Below are positions 51,646 through 60,287 of a stretch of 64,000 nucleotides of DNA, one piece after another (positions within the stretch are counted from its first letter, which is position 1; each line of letters begins with the position of its first letter). Source of the DNA: Thermoproteota archaeon (GTDB lineage: Archaea > Korarchaeota > Korarchaeia > Korarchaeales > Korarchaeaceae); contig JAOZFN010000011.1 in assembly GCA_027492205.1 (NCBI GenBank), forward strand, positions 62,001-126,000. Reading direction: 5' to 3'. The translations under genes and the position numbers were made by a program. The notes below the pieces were generated by a model. That model saw only the letters and a list, made by a program, of their open reading frames with translations. It did not search any database and was not told the DNA's origin.

Positions 51646-53245
51646 CCACGCGGCCGCTCGGAGTGTCCCTCTCGTAGACCACCCTGAAGTAGGGGGACTT
51701 CAGGAACTTGTCCTCGCAGATCTCTACTCCGAACTTGTAGCCGTTGAGGCTCGAGATCATGTTCCCGTACCAGACCATCATGTCCGAGTAGTAGATGTGC
51801 GTTAGGTTGTACCTCCTCGCAATGGCCCAGGCCTCGGCCGCATTGCAGGTAGAGTACATGCGGTATAGATCGTCTTGGACCCTCCCTGGCGCCTTGATGT
51901 AGGGGTAGTCCACGTTTCTGAGGGGGAAGGCCCCTCCTAGGAGCGCGCGGCCCCCGCACACCCCAGCGAACATCTGCGCCCGGTAGTAGTCGGCGCTGAT
52001 CCTCGCCCACTCGCCCGCGTGCTCCCTGAACCAGACGGCCGCGTTGTACTCATCCACGGTCATTCCGGCGTTGGTGAGCTTGCCCCCGAGGTCGTAGAGG
52101 GCGAGATCTATCCCCGCCCCCACGAGGATCAGCCCGAGGGCCAGCAGCCGCCTCCTCTTAGGTGCCTGACTGAGGCCCCAGAAGAGGGCCGCCCCGGCCG
52201 CCAGGGCCGGGGGTTGAGCCAGGAACGGGAAGAACCTGTACCCCTCGAGGGGCTTGGCAAGGGTGGACCAGCTCAGGTGTATGGCTCCGAGGGCGCTTAG
52301 GATGACCTCGTTCTCCGCCTCTATGGCGTTGGGGACGATCCACAGCAGGACGGGGAGGTGATCCCTCCACCTCTCGAGGATCAGCAGCGTCCCCGCTATC
52401 CCTATGGCCGCGGCGAAGGGGCCGTACAGGGCTATCTGCTCCTCCGGGGGGAGGAGGCCGCTCGACGTGGTAAGGGCCTTGATCCACCACCAGTACAGGT
52501 TCCTGGGCAGCCACCAGGGCGCGGCGATCAGCTGAGATAGCCCTATGGCCACCACGAGGTCCCTGAAGATCCACCTCCCTGCCCTGCCCTGGAGGTAGAG
52601 CCCGAGGCTGAAGAAGATGAGGTCGAGGGCCTCCAGGAAGTATGAGAGGTGGAAGAGGAAGTTCAGGCCCATCAGGAGGCCCGCGAGGAGCACGTTTCCG
52701 CGGGACGGGTCGGAGGCGTGCCTGTACCACGTCGCCAGGAGGAGGGGGATCATGAACATCGTGAGGGACTGCGGGTCTGCGATGCCCGTGAAGTAGACGA
52801 AGTTCGGCGTCAGGGCAAGGATGAGCGTCGCCGCCGCCCCGACCCAGCGGTCGTACATCTCCCTGCCAAGCACGTAGAGGGAGAGGGGAGAGAGGGCCTC
52901 CATGAACGGGACGAGCCTGGTCACGACTGTGGGGATGTCCAGGCCGGTGAGCCTGGCGGCGAGGGCGAGGAGGAAGGGGGACCCGGGGGGGTACCACATG
53001 GGGACGTAGCCATATGGGGCGTACCTGATGTCCGGCTCCGGCAGGGACCAGTTGTCGAGGATGTACTGGGCCATGCAGATCCTGTACCACACGTCTGCCA
53101 TGAAGGCCGGCAGGTGCGGGTCGACGGAGAGCTTGGGGATGAGCCTCAGGGCAACGCCCACCGCGTAGACGACGATCAAGAATGCGATTTCGGTTCTGCT
53201 GAACCTGAAGAGGTCTCTCAGCCCCCTTCTGCTTGTTGAGCCCAT
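51602..53245 (-). CDS. GT-C fold membrane glycosyltransferase
   Basis: A protein of 547 residues with about eleven helices in the first 390 and a soluble C-terminal part. LPAFMADVWYRICMAQYILD with DVWYR and DIRYAPYGYVPMWYPPGSPF (an Asp-rich first loop) are GT-C features, as in the oligosaccharyltransferase/STT3 and dolichyl-phosphate-mannose enzymes; YPPG and FADPQSLTMFMIP-like stretches fit. The final part, WAIARRYNLTHIYYSDMMVW, resembles the acceptor region of related archaeal proteins. It may add sugars to proteins or lipids at the outside. ATG 53245 is about 30 bases from the shared TATA region. Confidence 0.82.
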   Translation of the reverse strand: MGSTSRRGLRDLFRFSRTEIAFLIVVYAVGVALRLIPKLSVDPHLPAFMADVWYRICMAQYILDNWSLPEPDIRYAPYGYVPMWYPPGSPFLLALAARLTGLDIPTVVTRLVPFMEALSPLSLYVLGREMYDRWVGAAATLILALTPNFVYFTGIADPQSLTMFMIPLLLATWYRHASDPSRGNVLLAGLLMGLNFLFHLSYFLEALDLIFFSLGLYLQGRAGRWIFRDLVVAIGLSQLIAAPWWLPRNLYWWWIKALTTSSGLLPPEEQIALYGPFAAAIGIAGTLLILERWRDHLPVLLWIVPNAIEAENEVILSALGAIHLSWSTLAKPLEGYRFFPFLAQPPALAAGAALFWGLSQAPKRRRLLALGLILVGAGIDLALYDLGGKLTNAGMTVDEYNAAVWFREHAGEWARISADYYRAQMFAGVCGGRALLGGAFPLRNVDYPYIKAPGRVQDDLYRMYSTCNAAEAWAIARRYNLTHIYYSDMMVWYGNMISSLNGYKFGVEICEDKFLKSPYFRVVYERDTPSGRVVIVEVVGATPSSGP

Positions 53246-53270
53246 GCCCTCTGAATCACCGGACGGGCTG

Positions 53271-53287
53271 CGTGATATACTTTTTCG
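53271..53287. promoter_or_regulatory. Shared divergent promoter (glycosyltransferase / nucleoside hydrolase)
   Basis: gtgatatactttttcgc is the only AT-rich patch between two divergent genes. It gives a TATA box about 25-30 bases before each start. Confidence 0.5.
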
Positions 53288-53309
53288 CTACACCTCCACA
53301 ACCCGGCCG

Positions 53310-54278
53310 GTGGACGGAGTGGCCAAGAAGGTGATCCTAGACGTCGACACCGGCGTCGACGACGCCGTTGCCTTGATCCTCGCGCTCAGGTCGCCCGAGC
53401 TGGAGGTCCTGGGGATCACCACCGTCACCGGGAACGTCGACGTGGAGAAGGCCACCAGGAACACGCTGCACGTGCTAGAGCTCCTCGACAGGACGGATGT
53501 CCCCGTGTATCCGGGCGCGAGGGGCCCGGTGACCCCGGGCGCGTGGAGCGTCGGGGAGAGGTTCCACGGAGCTGGCGGTCTTGGCGGCGTTCAGATCCCA
53601 GAGCCGTCCATCAGGCCAAGCGAGGAGCACGCGGTGGACTTCATCAGGAGGGCGGTCAGGGAGGGGGGCCCCGGCGAGGTCACGCTGATCACCACGGCCC
53701 CCATGACCAACGTGGCCTTGAGCCTGCTCATCGAGCCGGACCTGGCCGAGAGGCTGGCCGCGATAGTCTCCATGGGCGGCGCCTTCTGCACGGGGAGGCA
53801 GGGCACCGGAAACAGCTCCCCCAGGGGTGAGTTCAACGTCTGGTTCGACCCCGTGGCGGCCAAGGTGGTCTACAACTCGGGCGCCAGGGTCTACGCGGTC
53901 GGGCTGGACGTGACCACTCGGCGGGACGCCGCGATATCGAGGGAGATCTACGAGCGCCTCGCGGAGTCCCCCGACGAGGCGGGGAGGTTCGTCCACGCCA
54001 TCCTCGGGGCCTACGTGGAGGCCGTGGGCTACGCGCCCATGCACGACCCGATGGCCGTCGCCTCCGTAATCCTCCCGGACCTGATGACGTTCGAGCTGCT
54101 GCCCGTGGACGTGGAGATCTGCGGAGAGCTCACGAGGGGAGAGACCGTGGCGGACTTCCGGGACTTCGACGCGGAGGTCCCCAGGCGCAGACCGAACGTA
54201 CACGTCGCCGTGGACGTCGACGGGCCGGAGTTCCTGAGGCTCCTGCTGGACAGGGTGGCCGGCCTCGAGCTGGGTTGA
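53310..54278 (+). CDS. Inosine/uridine-preferring nucleoside hydrolase family protein
   Basis: A 322-residue enzyme that splits nucleosides into base and ribose. The metal-binding start is KVILDVDTGVDDAVALILAL, the DxDxGxDD motif; further marks are ITTVTGNVDVEKATRNTLHV, TTAPMTNVALSLLIEP, IVSMGGAFCTG, EFNVWFDPVAAKVVY, and the catalytic His in APMHDPMAVAS. GTG 53310 fits a leaderless start from the divergent TATA; GTG 53319 is the alternative. The PfkB kinase gene follows directly; together they would convert nucleoside to base plus ribose phosphate. Confidence 0.93.
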   Translation: MDGVAKKVILDVDTGVDDAVALILALRSPELEVLGITTVTGNVDVEKATRNTLHVLELLDRTDVPVYPGARGPVTPGAWSVGERFHGAGGLGGVQIPEPSIRPSEEHAVDFIRRAVREGGPGEVTLITTAPMTNVALSLLIEPDLAERLAAIVSMGGAFCTGRQGTGNSSPRGEFNVWFDPVAAKVVYNSGARVYAVGLDVTTRRDAAISREIYERLAESPDEAGRFVHAILGAYVEAVGYAPMHDPMAVASVILPDLMTFELLPVDVEICGELTRGETVADFRDFDAEVPRRRPNVHVAVDVDGPEFLRLLLDRVAGLELG

Positions 54279-54292
54279 GGGGGGTGATCTCG

Positions 54293-55267
54293 GTGGGAGG
54301 CCTCCTGGCAACCTGCGGGGCGATAAACTGGGACGTAAGCCTGTTCGTGAGGAGGTTCCCAGAGCCGGGGGAGGAGGTCAGGGTCGACAGGATAGAGAGG
54401 GTCCCCGGCGGAACTGCCGCCAACGTAGCCGTGGCCGCCGCCAGGATCCTCGGCCCGGACAGAGTGGCCTTCCTGGGGGCGCTTGGGGATGACGAGATAG
54501 CGAATCGACAGATCGAGGAGCTGCGGAGGGAGGGCGTCATCACGGACGCGATAGAGGTGATCGAGGGCGACGAGTCGGGCCAGGCCTACATAGTGGTGGA
54601 CTCGACCGGTCAGAACGTCATCCACACCTACTTCGGCGCGAACCTGAGGGTCGACGCTGAGTACGTCGAGAGCGATCCCGTCAGGGAGATCGTCGAGAGG
54701 TGCAGGGTCGTCGTCATAATGGACCCGCCCCTGGAGGCGGCCGACGCCCTCGCCAGGCTCGCCAGGGAGTCTGAGGCTACGGTTATCTGGGACCCCGGGG
54801 TTTACGTGGACCGTGGGCTGCGGGGTCTGGCTCGGGTGATGGGGAACGTGGACTACTTCGTCCTCAACGAGGTGGAGACGAGAAACCTGCTCGGATCCTC
54901 CGATCCGTCCTCAATAGCCTCCAAGATGGCAGAGGTGTCCCCGGGGGCCAAGTTCATCGTGAAGCTCGGGGCGAGGGGTTCCATGCTGGTGGACGCCTCC
55001 ACGGGCAGGTGGATCAGGGTGGGCGCTCCCTCCTTGGAAAGGCTGGGGATGAGGGTGGTCAACACGGTCGGGTGCGGGGACGCCTTCATCGGCGCCCTGG
55101 CGGCCTCGAAGTACGAGGACTTGGACGACGCGGAATCGCTGGTTAGGGCGAACGCCGCCGGGGCTCTGAAGGCGACCAGGCTGGAGACCAGGGGGAGCCC
55201 AACGAGGGAGGAACTCCTGAGCTTCCTGGAGCGGGCCAGGGAAATGATGGAGGTCCAGGAAGGCTGA
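54293..55267 (+). CDS. PfkB-family sugar kinase (ribokinase-like)
   Basis: The 324-residue protein has the PfkB marks: LLATCGAINWDVSLFVRRFP, VPGGTAANVAVAAARIL, the DxxGAGD-like VVNTVGCGDAFIGALAA. The C-terminal motif has Asp as base and the anion hole. It would phosphorylate ribose or a related sugar or nucleoside using ATP. GTG 54293 is chosen: the sequence GGTGATC, a good match to the anti-Shine-Dalgarno, ends 3 bases before; GTG 54284 or TTG 54275 are alternatives. If 54275 is used it overlaps the hydrolase stop. Confidence 0.88.
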   Translation: MGGLLATCGAINWDVSLFVRRFPEPGEEVRVDRIERVPGGTAANVAVAAARILGPDRVAFLGALGDDEIANRQIEELRREGVITDAIEVIEGDESGQAYIVVDSTGQNVIHTYFGANLRVDAEYVESDPVREIVERCRVVVIMDPPLEAADALARLARESEATVIWDPGVYVDRGLRGLARVMGNVDYFVLNEVETRNLLGSSDPSSIASKMAEVSPGAKFIVKLGARGSMLVDASTGRWIRVGAPSLERLGMRVVNTVGCGDAFIGALAASKYEDLDDAESLVRANAAGALKATRLETRGSPTREELLSFLERAREMMEVQEG

Positions 55268-55278
55268 GATCGGCACAC

Positions 55279-55695
55279 TCAACTCTCCGAACCCGGCCCC
55301 AGCCTCAGCCTCTCTACCTCCGAGAAGACCTCCTCGATTCTGTCGAGCAGGGTGCGGAGGGCCTCGTCGACGCTGGCGAATCCTATCACCATTGGATAGC
55401 GCCCGGACCGCCTGATCCTGAGGTAGTTCGGGCCCATTCTGGCCGCGATGAACACGTCCACGTCGGACAGGAGCCTCACAACGGCCCTGAACTTCCTCGG
55501 GTCTCCGTGCTCTCTCTCCTCCAGGTCCCGGACCGAGTTGGGGCGCCTCTCGACGAACTCCACGCGTCCGTCCCTGTAGACGTCGTAGAGCAGGAACGCG
55601 TATGAATCGCCGAAGTGCTCGCGGCTCAGGCGCTCTCCGGTCTCATCCACGCCGAGGGCGACTCTGATCCTCTCCAGATGAGACCTCCGCTCCAT
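55279..55695 (-). CDS. NifX/NafY-like dinitrogenase-cofactor-family protein
   Basis: A 138-residue protein. VALGVDETGERLSREHFGDS, FLLYDVYRDGRVEFVERRPN, SDVDVFIAARMGPNYLRIRR and SGRYPMVIGFASVDEALRTL follow the NifB/NifX/NafY domain pattern. There are no nitrogenase genes here; many archaea have such stand-alone proteins of unknown function that may bind metal cofactors. ATG 55695 overlaps the last base of the stop of the upstream GDPD gene, so translation may be coupled. Confidence 0.82.
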   Translation of the reverse strand: MERRSHLERIRVALGVDETGERLSREHFGDSYAFLLYDVYRDGRVEFVERRPNSVRDLEEREHGDPRKFRAVVRLLSDVDVFIAARMGPNYLRIRRSGRYPMVIGFASVDEALRTLLDRIEEVFSEVERLRLGPGSES

Positions 55696-56408
55696 CAGTC
55701 CATCGCCGCCGGCTGTCTCGTGGACGTCAGCCTTCTGTATATCTCCCGGCCTATGGACCTCCTGGGTGCCTCCCCCCTGACGACCGGGCCGATCAGGTCG
55801 GGTCTCTCGGTGACTATCACGTCGACGCCCAGCTCAACCAGGCGCCTGGCCTGATCGGCGTCGTTCACGGTCCACGCCGCGACCAGCATCCCCGCTGAGT
55901 GAAGCGTGTGGACGAGCTCGGCGTCCACGAACCCAACCTCCACGGCCAGCCCCCGGGCCCCCGCGGACCGGGCGATCGAAAGGGGGTCCACCGGGCGGCA
56001 CTGGATCGAGGCCAGAATGGTTGCTCCCTCCAGGCGGCGAGAGAGCCCCCTCAGCAGGGGGTGAAACTTCGACGTGATTATGAGCCCCCTCCTCGCCTCC
56101 TCCTCCACGAGGGTGATCATCTGCTCGGCGAGCCTGGGCGACTTGAGGTCCAGAACGAGGGGAATTCGCCCCCCAACGCCCGATAGGAACTCCTCGGCGG
56201 ACTGCCCCTCCCCGTTGCCGAGCGCTGCGATCCTCTTGAAGATTGCCTCCCTCAGTGTGGCTGGCTTGATCGAGTCGGGCCCGTGATCTATGAACCCCTC
56301 GTAGAGGTCGACCTCCACAGCGTCGACGCCCTGCCTCAGGTACCTGCCTAGCTTCGCCAGGGTGTTTGCCCTGTGCCCAACCAGGAGCGGCCGGTCGCGC
56401 CTTCCCAA
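55695..56408 (-). CDS. Glycerophosphodiester phosphodiesterase
   Basis: The 237-residue TIM-barrel protein has LLVGHRANTLAKLGRYLRQG, VDAVEVDLYEGFIDHGPDS (His and Glu/Asp of the GDPD site; second His in IDHG), IPLVLDLKSP, VGFVDAELVHTLHSAGMLVA, AWTVNDADQARRLVELGVDV, and VTERPDLI. It splits glycerophosphodiesters into sn-glycerol-phosphate (here likely archaeal glycerol-1-phosphate forms) and alcohol. TTG 56408 is supported by a TATA-like aagttcaaatcc (56433-56444, minus). NifX-like gene follows in the same operon. Confidence 0.9.
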   Translation of the reverse strand: MGRRDRPLLVGHRANTLAKLGRYLRQGVDAVEVDLYEGFIDHGPDSIKPATLREAIFKRIAALGNGEGQSAEEFLSGVGGRIPLVLDLKSPRLAEQMITLVEEEARRGLIITSKFHPLLRGLSRRLEGATILASIQCRPVDPLSIARSAGARGLAVEVGFVDAELVHTLHSAGMLVAAWTVNDADQARRLVELGVDVIVTERPDLIGPVVRGEAPRRSIGREIYRRLTSTRQPAAMD

Positions 56409-56564
56409 CTCGACAGCGGGCCCTCAATTCAAGGATTTGAACTTATCGCGGCGCGAATCGCCGAGCGACCTTCCGACCCCTCCGCTCTGCGCTGGAACGG
56501 CTGGAGGCTGCACACCGCCGCGAACGAATATTAGATAGCTGTGGAGGCTGCCTCGGGGGAGAAT

Positions 56565-57731
56565 ATGAGGAGGAAGGCCGTAGCGGCCGCGCTGGCGATC
56601 GGCGTGGTCCTGTCTCTCCTCCCCGTGTATCAGTCTCAGGCCTGGTGGTCAGACGGGCACAGGCTCATGACCACTGAGGCCGTCAAGCTCATACCAGACC
56701 CCGAGTGGCGGCAGTTCTTCGAGCACTACGCCTACTTCCTCAACGAGACGTGCGTCTGGCCGGACTCTATCTACAAGTCCGAGGACCCGATGGAGGCGCC
56801 CAGGCACTACTACGACCTGGAGATCCCTCCGTCGCAGAGGAAGTATGAGGACGGAGTCCTACCCCAGGCGGTCCACAACTACACTATAGCCATGGTCGAG
56901 GCCCTGAAGAGGGGAGACTGGTTCGAGGCCCTGGCTCTGGCCGGTAGGGTGGCTCACTACGTCGAGGACGCCCACCAGCCCTATCACGCTACCGTTAACT
57001 ATAACCCAATGGATAAGCACGCCCTCGCCGACTCCCTGGTCGAGAAGCACTGGAGTGAGCTCACTCTTGACCTGTCCGCCCCGATCGAGCCCGTCGACAA
57101 CCTCACTCAGTTCGCATTCGAGATTATCGTCGACAGCAACCACAAGGTGGCGAGGCTCAACGCCACCCTCATCGGGGACCCGAATGACCCAAGCGACGAC
57201 AGGGAGTGGAGTGACGACCTGAGGGACTTGATCAGCGAGCAAGCCAGCAGGGCCATAGTGGCCGTAGCGAGGGTATGGTGGACGGCGATCACGCTGGCTG
57301 GGGTCGAGCCTCCCGACCTGTCACAGTCCTACTCCATCAGTGTGGACCTCGCCGCGCCCGACAGGGCCAAGACAAGGCTGCTGGCCGAGGCCACCGTACT
57401 TGACGGCCTCGAGATACCGCTAGACGCTGAGGTGACCTGGACGTTCGGGCAGGATTCCGGCGAGGCCAGGAGGGCGGATGTGGGGCTCTACAAGATCAGA
57501 ATAGACAGCGAGGTACTCCAGAAGTACGCCGGTCAGACGGTCACGCTGACCGTCAAGGCCGCCAAGGAGGGCTACGGCACGACCGAGGCCTCCGCTCAGG
57601 TATACGTCGAGCCGCTGGAGATGCCGACTCCACAGCCCTCTGGGCCTTCCCTGGAGCTCAAGTGGGTGACCCTGATAGCGGTAGTGGTCGTCGCGGCCGC
57701 GGTGGTGATACTCCTCCTGAGGAGGAGGTGA
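56565..57731 (+). CDS. Zinc-dependent phospholipase C / S1-P1 nuclease-like secreted protein
   Basis: A 388-residue protein. A signal peptide ends before Trp27; mature N-terminal WWSDGH has the Trp and His32 that ligate zinc in this family. Further ligands: Asp67 (VWPDSI), His81 (RHYYD), His131 and Asp135 (AHYVEDAHQPYH), and His162 (KHWSE). That trinuclear-zinc set is that of phospholipase C and S1-P1 nucleases. A C-terminal beta domain (LEIPLDAEVTWTFG) and a transmembrane helix (LIAVVVVAAAVVILLL) hold it at the cell surface. ATG 56565 follows GGGGGAG; GTG 56541 is the alternative. Confidence 0.9.
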   Translation: MRRKAVAAALAIGVVLSLLPVYQSQAWWSDGHRLMTTEAVKLIPDPEWRQFFEHYAYFLNETCVWPDSIYKSEDPMEAPRHYYDLEIPPSQRKYEDGVLPQAVHNYTIAMVEALKRGDWFEALALAGRVAHYVEDAHQPYHATVNYNPMDKHALADSLVEKHWSELTLDLSAPIEPVDNLTQFAFEIIVDSNHKVARLNATLIGDPNDPSDDREWSDDLRDLISEQASRAIVAVARVWWTAITLAGVEPPDLSQSYSISVDLAAPDRAKTRLLAEATVLDGLEIPLDAEVTWTFGQDSGEARRADVGLYKIRIDSEVLQKYAGQTVTLTVKAAKEGYGTTEASAQVYVEPLEMPTPQPSGPSLELKWVTLIAVVVVAAAVVILLLRRR

Positions 57732-57800
57732 CCCTCCGGCTTCTTTCTCCCACTATTTTTCGCCCTCCTAAGCTTCCGCTGGGAGGCAGGCGTCGGCCCG

Positions 57801-58196
57801 TCACCTGGATCTGGATAGCTTGGATAGGAACTTCTGCCTGTTCACGATGAACCGTTCGTGGGTCCCCTCCCCGACCAGCGTGTCGCCGTAGAGGCACTTG
57901 ACCTCGAAGACGAGCCTCCTCCTATCGACCTCAACGAGCTTGGCCTTCACGGTCACCTCTCCGCCCACCGGCGTCGGCGCGAGGTGTCTGACGTTCACTG
58001 CGGTTCCGACGGTCGTCTCCTCCGGCGGCAGGTGCGGCTGCACGAGGTCCCTCGCCGTTGTCTCCATGAGGGCGATCATGGAAGGCGTGGAGAGCACGGA
58101 GACGTCGCCGCTCCCGATGAACGAGGCCGCCATGTCCCCGGTGACCTTGAATCTCCTCTCAGCCTCCATTCCCACCTTGATTCTGCTCTCGACCAT
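57801..58196 (-). CDS. Hotdog-fold thioesterase (FlK-like)
   Basis: A 131-residue hotdog protein: GSGDVSVLSTPSMIALMETT, then VGTAVNVRHLAPTPVGGEVT, VKAKLVEVDRRRLVFEVKC, and GEGTHERFIVNR. This pattern (VxxTPxxIxxMExxx...VGTxVxxxHLAxTPVG) is the acyl-CoA thioesterase group with fluoroacetyl-CoA thioesterase FlK. In archaea it should act on acyl-CoA. ATG 58196 is chosen over a far upstream in-frame codon that would overlap the divergent kinase gene. Confidence 0.9.
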   Translation of the reverse strand: MVESRIKVGMEAERRFKVTGDMAASFIGSGDVSVLSTPSMIALMETTARDLVQPHLPPEETTVGTAVNVRHLAPTPVGGEVTVKAKLVEVDRRRLVFEVKCLYGDTLVGEGTHERFIVNRQKFLSKLSRSR

Positions 58197-58257
58197 TAGG
58201 CTCCCCCGCGGCCGGTGGGGAAATGTGAAATAAGCTTGCCACCGGGAGCGCCCGCGG

Positions 58258-59022
58258 ATGCCGAGAGTCACGGCGACTTTCGTCAAGGTGGGAGGGTCCA
58301 TCATCACCGTGAAGGACGCCCCTGAGCCCACCCTCAGGAGGTCCGTGATCGCCGACCTAGTCAAGGAGGTGGCCGAGGTATACTCGGAGGGCGAGCCTCT
58401 GATCCTCGCGAACGGCGCGGGGAGCTTTGGGCACCCTCTGGCCAAGAGGGCGGGGCTGGACAGGGGCTTGCTGGAGGGGAAGGAACTACCGTCGGCCCTG
58501 ACCGCTCAGTCCGCCCTGAGGCTGAACTTTACGATAGTTGAGGGGCTCCTAGAGCAGGGGGTCCCGGCAATATCCTTCTCCCCGCGCTCCTACGTCTACG
58601 GAACCGACTCCGGATGGGAGGCCGAGATCACACCCATGAGGATGGCCCTCGAGAGGGGTTTCGTTCCGGTCACTTTCGGGGATGTGGTCATGCACCAGAC
58701 CAGGGGAGCGGCCATATTTTCGGCGGATGACGCTCCCGTAATTCTGGCACCCCTCATCAGGCGGGCTGTGTACCTAGTCGACGTCCCGGGCGTGCTGGGT
58801 CCCGACGGCAGGGTCTTGGAGACCGCCAGCCCAGAGGTTCTAGAATTCGCGGGCGGCTCCGGCAGAGTGGACGTCACCGGAGGGATGGCCGAGAAGCTCA
58901 GGAAGGGATTCAGGCTGGCGTCCAGTGGGATAGAGGTCAGGGTGGCCGGCTATGCCTCTTCAGGCGACCTGAAGAGGGCTCTCGCGGGAGAGGCTGGCAC
59001 TCTCCTCTTGGCCGAAGGGTGA
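58258..59022 (+). CDS. ipk: Isopentenyl phosphate kinase
   Basis: A 254-residue amino-acid-kinase-fold enzyme of the archaeal mevalonate pathway: TFVKVGGSIITVKD at the start, ILANGAGSFGHPLA with the catalytic His59, GIPAISF-like segment AISFSPRSYVYG, ITPMRMALERGFVPVTFGDV, SADDAPVILAPLI, and GVLGPDGR...VDVTGGMAEKLR. It phosphorylates isopentenyl phosphate to isopentenyl diphosphate with ATP. ATG 58258 lies about 25 bases after gaaataagc (58228-58236), a leaderless start. HMG-CoA reductase is 1.3 kb away. Confidence 0.95.
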   Translation: MPRVTATFVKVGGSIITVKDAPEPTLRRSVIADLVKEVAEVYSEGEPLILANGAGSFGHPLAKRAGLDRGLLEGKELPSALTAQSALRLNFTIVEGLLEQGVPAISFSPRSYVYGTDSGWEAEITPMRMALERGFVPVTFGDVVMHQTRGAAIFSADDAPVILAPLIRRAVYLVDVPGVLGPDGRVLETASPEVLEFAGGSGRVDVTGGMAEKLRKGFRLASSGIEVRVAGYASSGDLKRALAGEAGTLLLAEG

Positions 59023-59024
59023 GC

Positions 59025-59874
59025 TCAGCGGGTATCCAGCTTGCCGTAGGGGCACACCGCCATGCAGGTGGAGCAGGACGCTCCATTCTCGCACCAGTAG
59101 AGGTAGCACCTCTCCGGGTCAATGTACCACTTCAGGGCCCCCGGGTTGTTCGACTTGGTCGGCCCCTCTAACGTGGGCTCATCGTCCTTCGAGATGGCTC
59201 CGACCTCGCAGCTCTCCGCGCAGAGCTTGCACCTCCTGCAGAACTCCCTGACGCCGAACTCGATCGGGCTGTCGGGCTCCATCGGGAGGTCGGTGAACAC
59301 CTTGCAGAGCCTTACCCTCGGGCCAAACTGCGGAGTTATCAGCAGCCCGTTCCTGCCCAGCTCTCCTAGACCGGCGTCTATAGCCAAGGGGATGTTCAGG
59401 GCGGTGTCGTTCCTCGACTCGATGGCCCCGTAGCCGAGAGACCTGATGAACTCACCCACGCACGAAAGGAGGAATACCAGCTTGGAGTAGCCCAGGCCGG
59501 TAGCCGCCTCGGCTCCGAGGGCAGGTGAGGTCTCTATGGCCTCCCTGTCCATGGCCACGGCCATGACGACGACGTAGTCGAACCCCTCAGGTATGTCCGC
59601 GTCTTCATAAACCCAGCAGGAGGGAGTCGGGAGCCCTCGAAGCCCTGGCTAGCGCATACTCTGGGAGGGAGTAACCCTCCCTTTCCTCCTCCAGGATCCG
59701 CGGAATCTCGGCGGCGAACCACCGCCTGTACCCGTCCCACGAGCGGTCCCACTCCACCCTCCTGAACACGGTCATGCTGCTCCTGAACCTCCTTATTCGG
59801 CTGAGATCCAGAACGTACGGCGGCTGGTTCGCTTTCATCACGCGAAACCACGTCGTGCGACTGGCGTCTCCCAA
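59025..59874 (-). pseudogene. Reductive-dehalogenase-like Fe-S/cobalamin protein, frameshifted
   Basis: Two frames together make one protein of about 283 residues. The N-terminal part (59874 down to about 59625) has MKANQPPYVLDLSRIRRF, FRRVEWDRSW and YSLPEYALARAS; the other frame carries on from about 59640 with WVYEDADIPEGFDYVVV and then the RdhA body: SRNDTALNIPLAIDAGLGEL, PQFGPRVRLCKVFTDLPMEP, FCRRCKLCAESCEVGAIS (first 4Fe-4S), KSNNPGALKWYIDPERC and SCSTCMAVCP (second 4Fe-4S). Homologous frames overlap near 59610-59650, where a one-base change would restore one frame. No TAT signal is seen, so it would be cytoplasmic; the substrate may be a halogenated or methoxy compound, or epoxyqueuosine-like. 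TTG 59874 follows a TATA-like ggtttatttg. Confidence 0.75.
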
Positions 59875-59956
59875 CGTAGAACCCAGGGTCCTTCCCCCAG
59901 ATCAAATAAACCGTGAGCATCCGACCCCGGCGGCCGTTCTCGGGCGCGGCCGACTA

Positions 59957-60250
59957 TTAGGGATCCTCTCGTATCTGCCCCGGCCCTAAGAGAATGTCCC
60001 TGAGCATGACGGTGAGCGGGTGGTCGCTGATCCTTATCAGGACGACCCTTCCCACCCTCCTCACGTCCACGAGCCCGAGTTCCCTGAGTCTATCTACATG
60101 CGACTTGGTCGATTCGTAGCTGAGTCCCGACTCCCTGGCAAGGCGGCTCATGTTGACCTGCCCCTTCCTAGCGAGCACCCTGAGTATCCTAATCCTCCCC
60201 CTGCTGCCCAGGGTCTCCTCGATCAGCTCGTCCCAGGTCATATCCTCCAT
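59957..60250 (-). CDS. Winged-helix (ArsR/MarR-like) transcription regulator
   Basis: A 97-residue DNA-binding protein: GSRGRIRILRVLARKGQVNM, then SRLARESGLSYESTKSHVDR and LRELGLVDVRRVGRVVLIRI, the helix-turn-helix and wing. It lies 37 bases after hmgA, on the same strand, and before the dehalogenase-like gene, and could regulate either. ATG 60250 is taken; ATG 60241 is an alternative. Confidence 0.87.
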   Translation of the reverse strand: MEDMTWDELIEETLGSRGRIRILRVLARKGQVNMSRLARESGLSYESTKSHVDRLRELGLVDVRRVGRVVLIRISDHPLTVMLRDILLGPGQIREDP

Positions 60251-60287
60251 GAGCCTCGCCCGCCGCCGGGGAGAGGCTGACGGGCCC

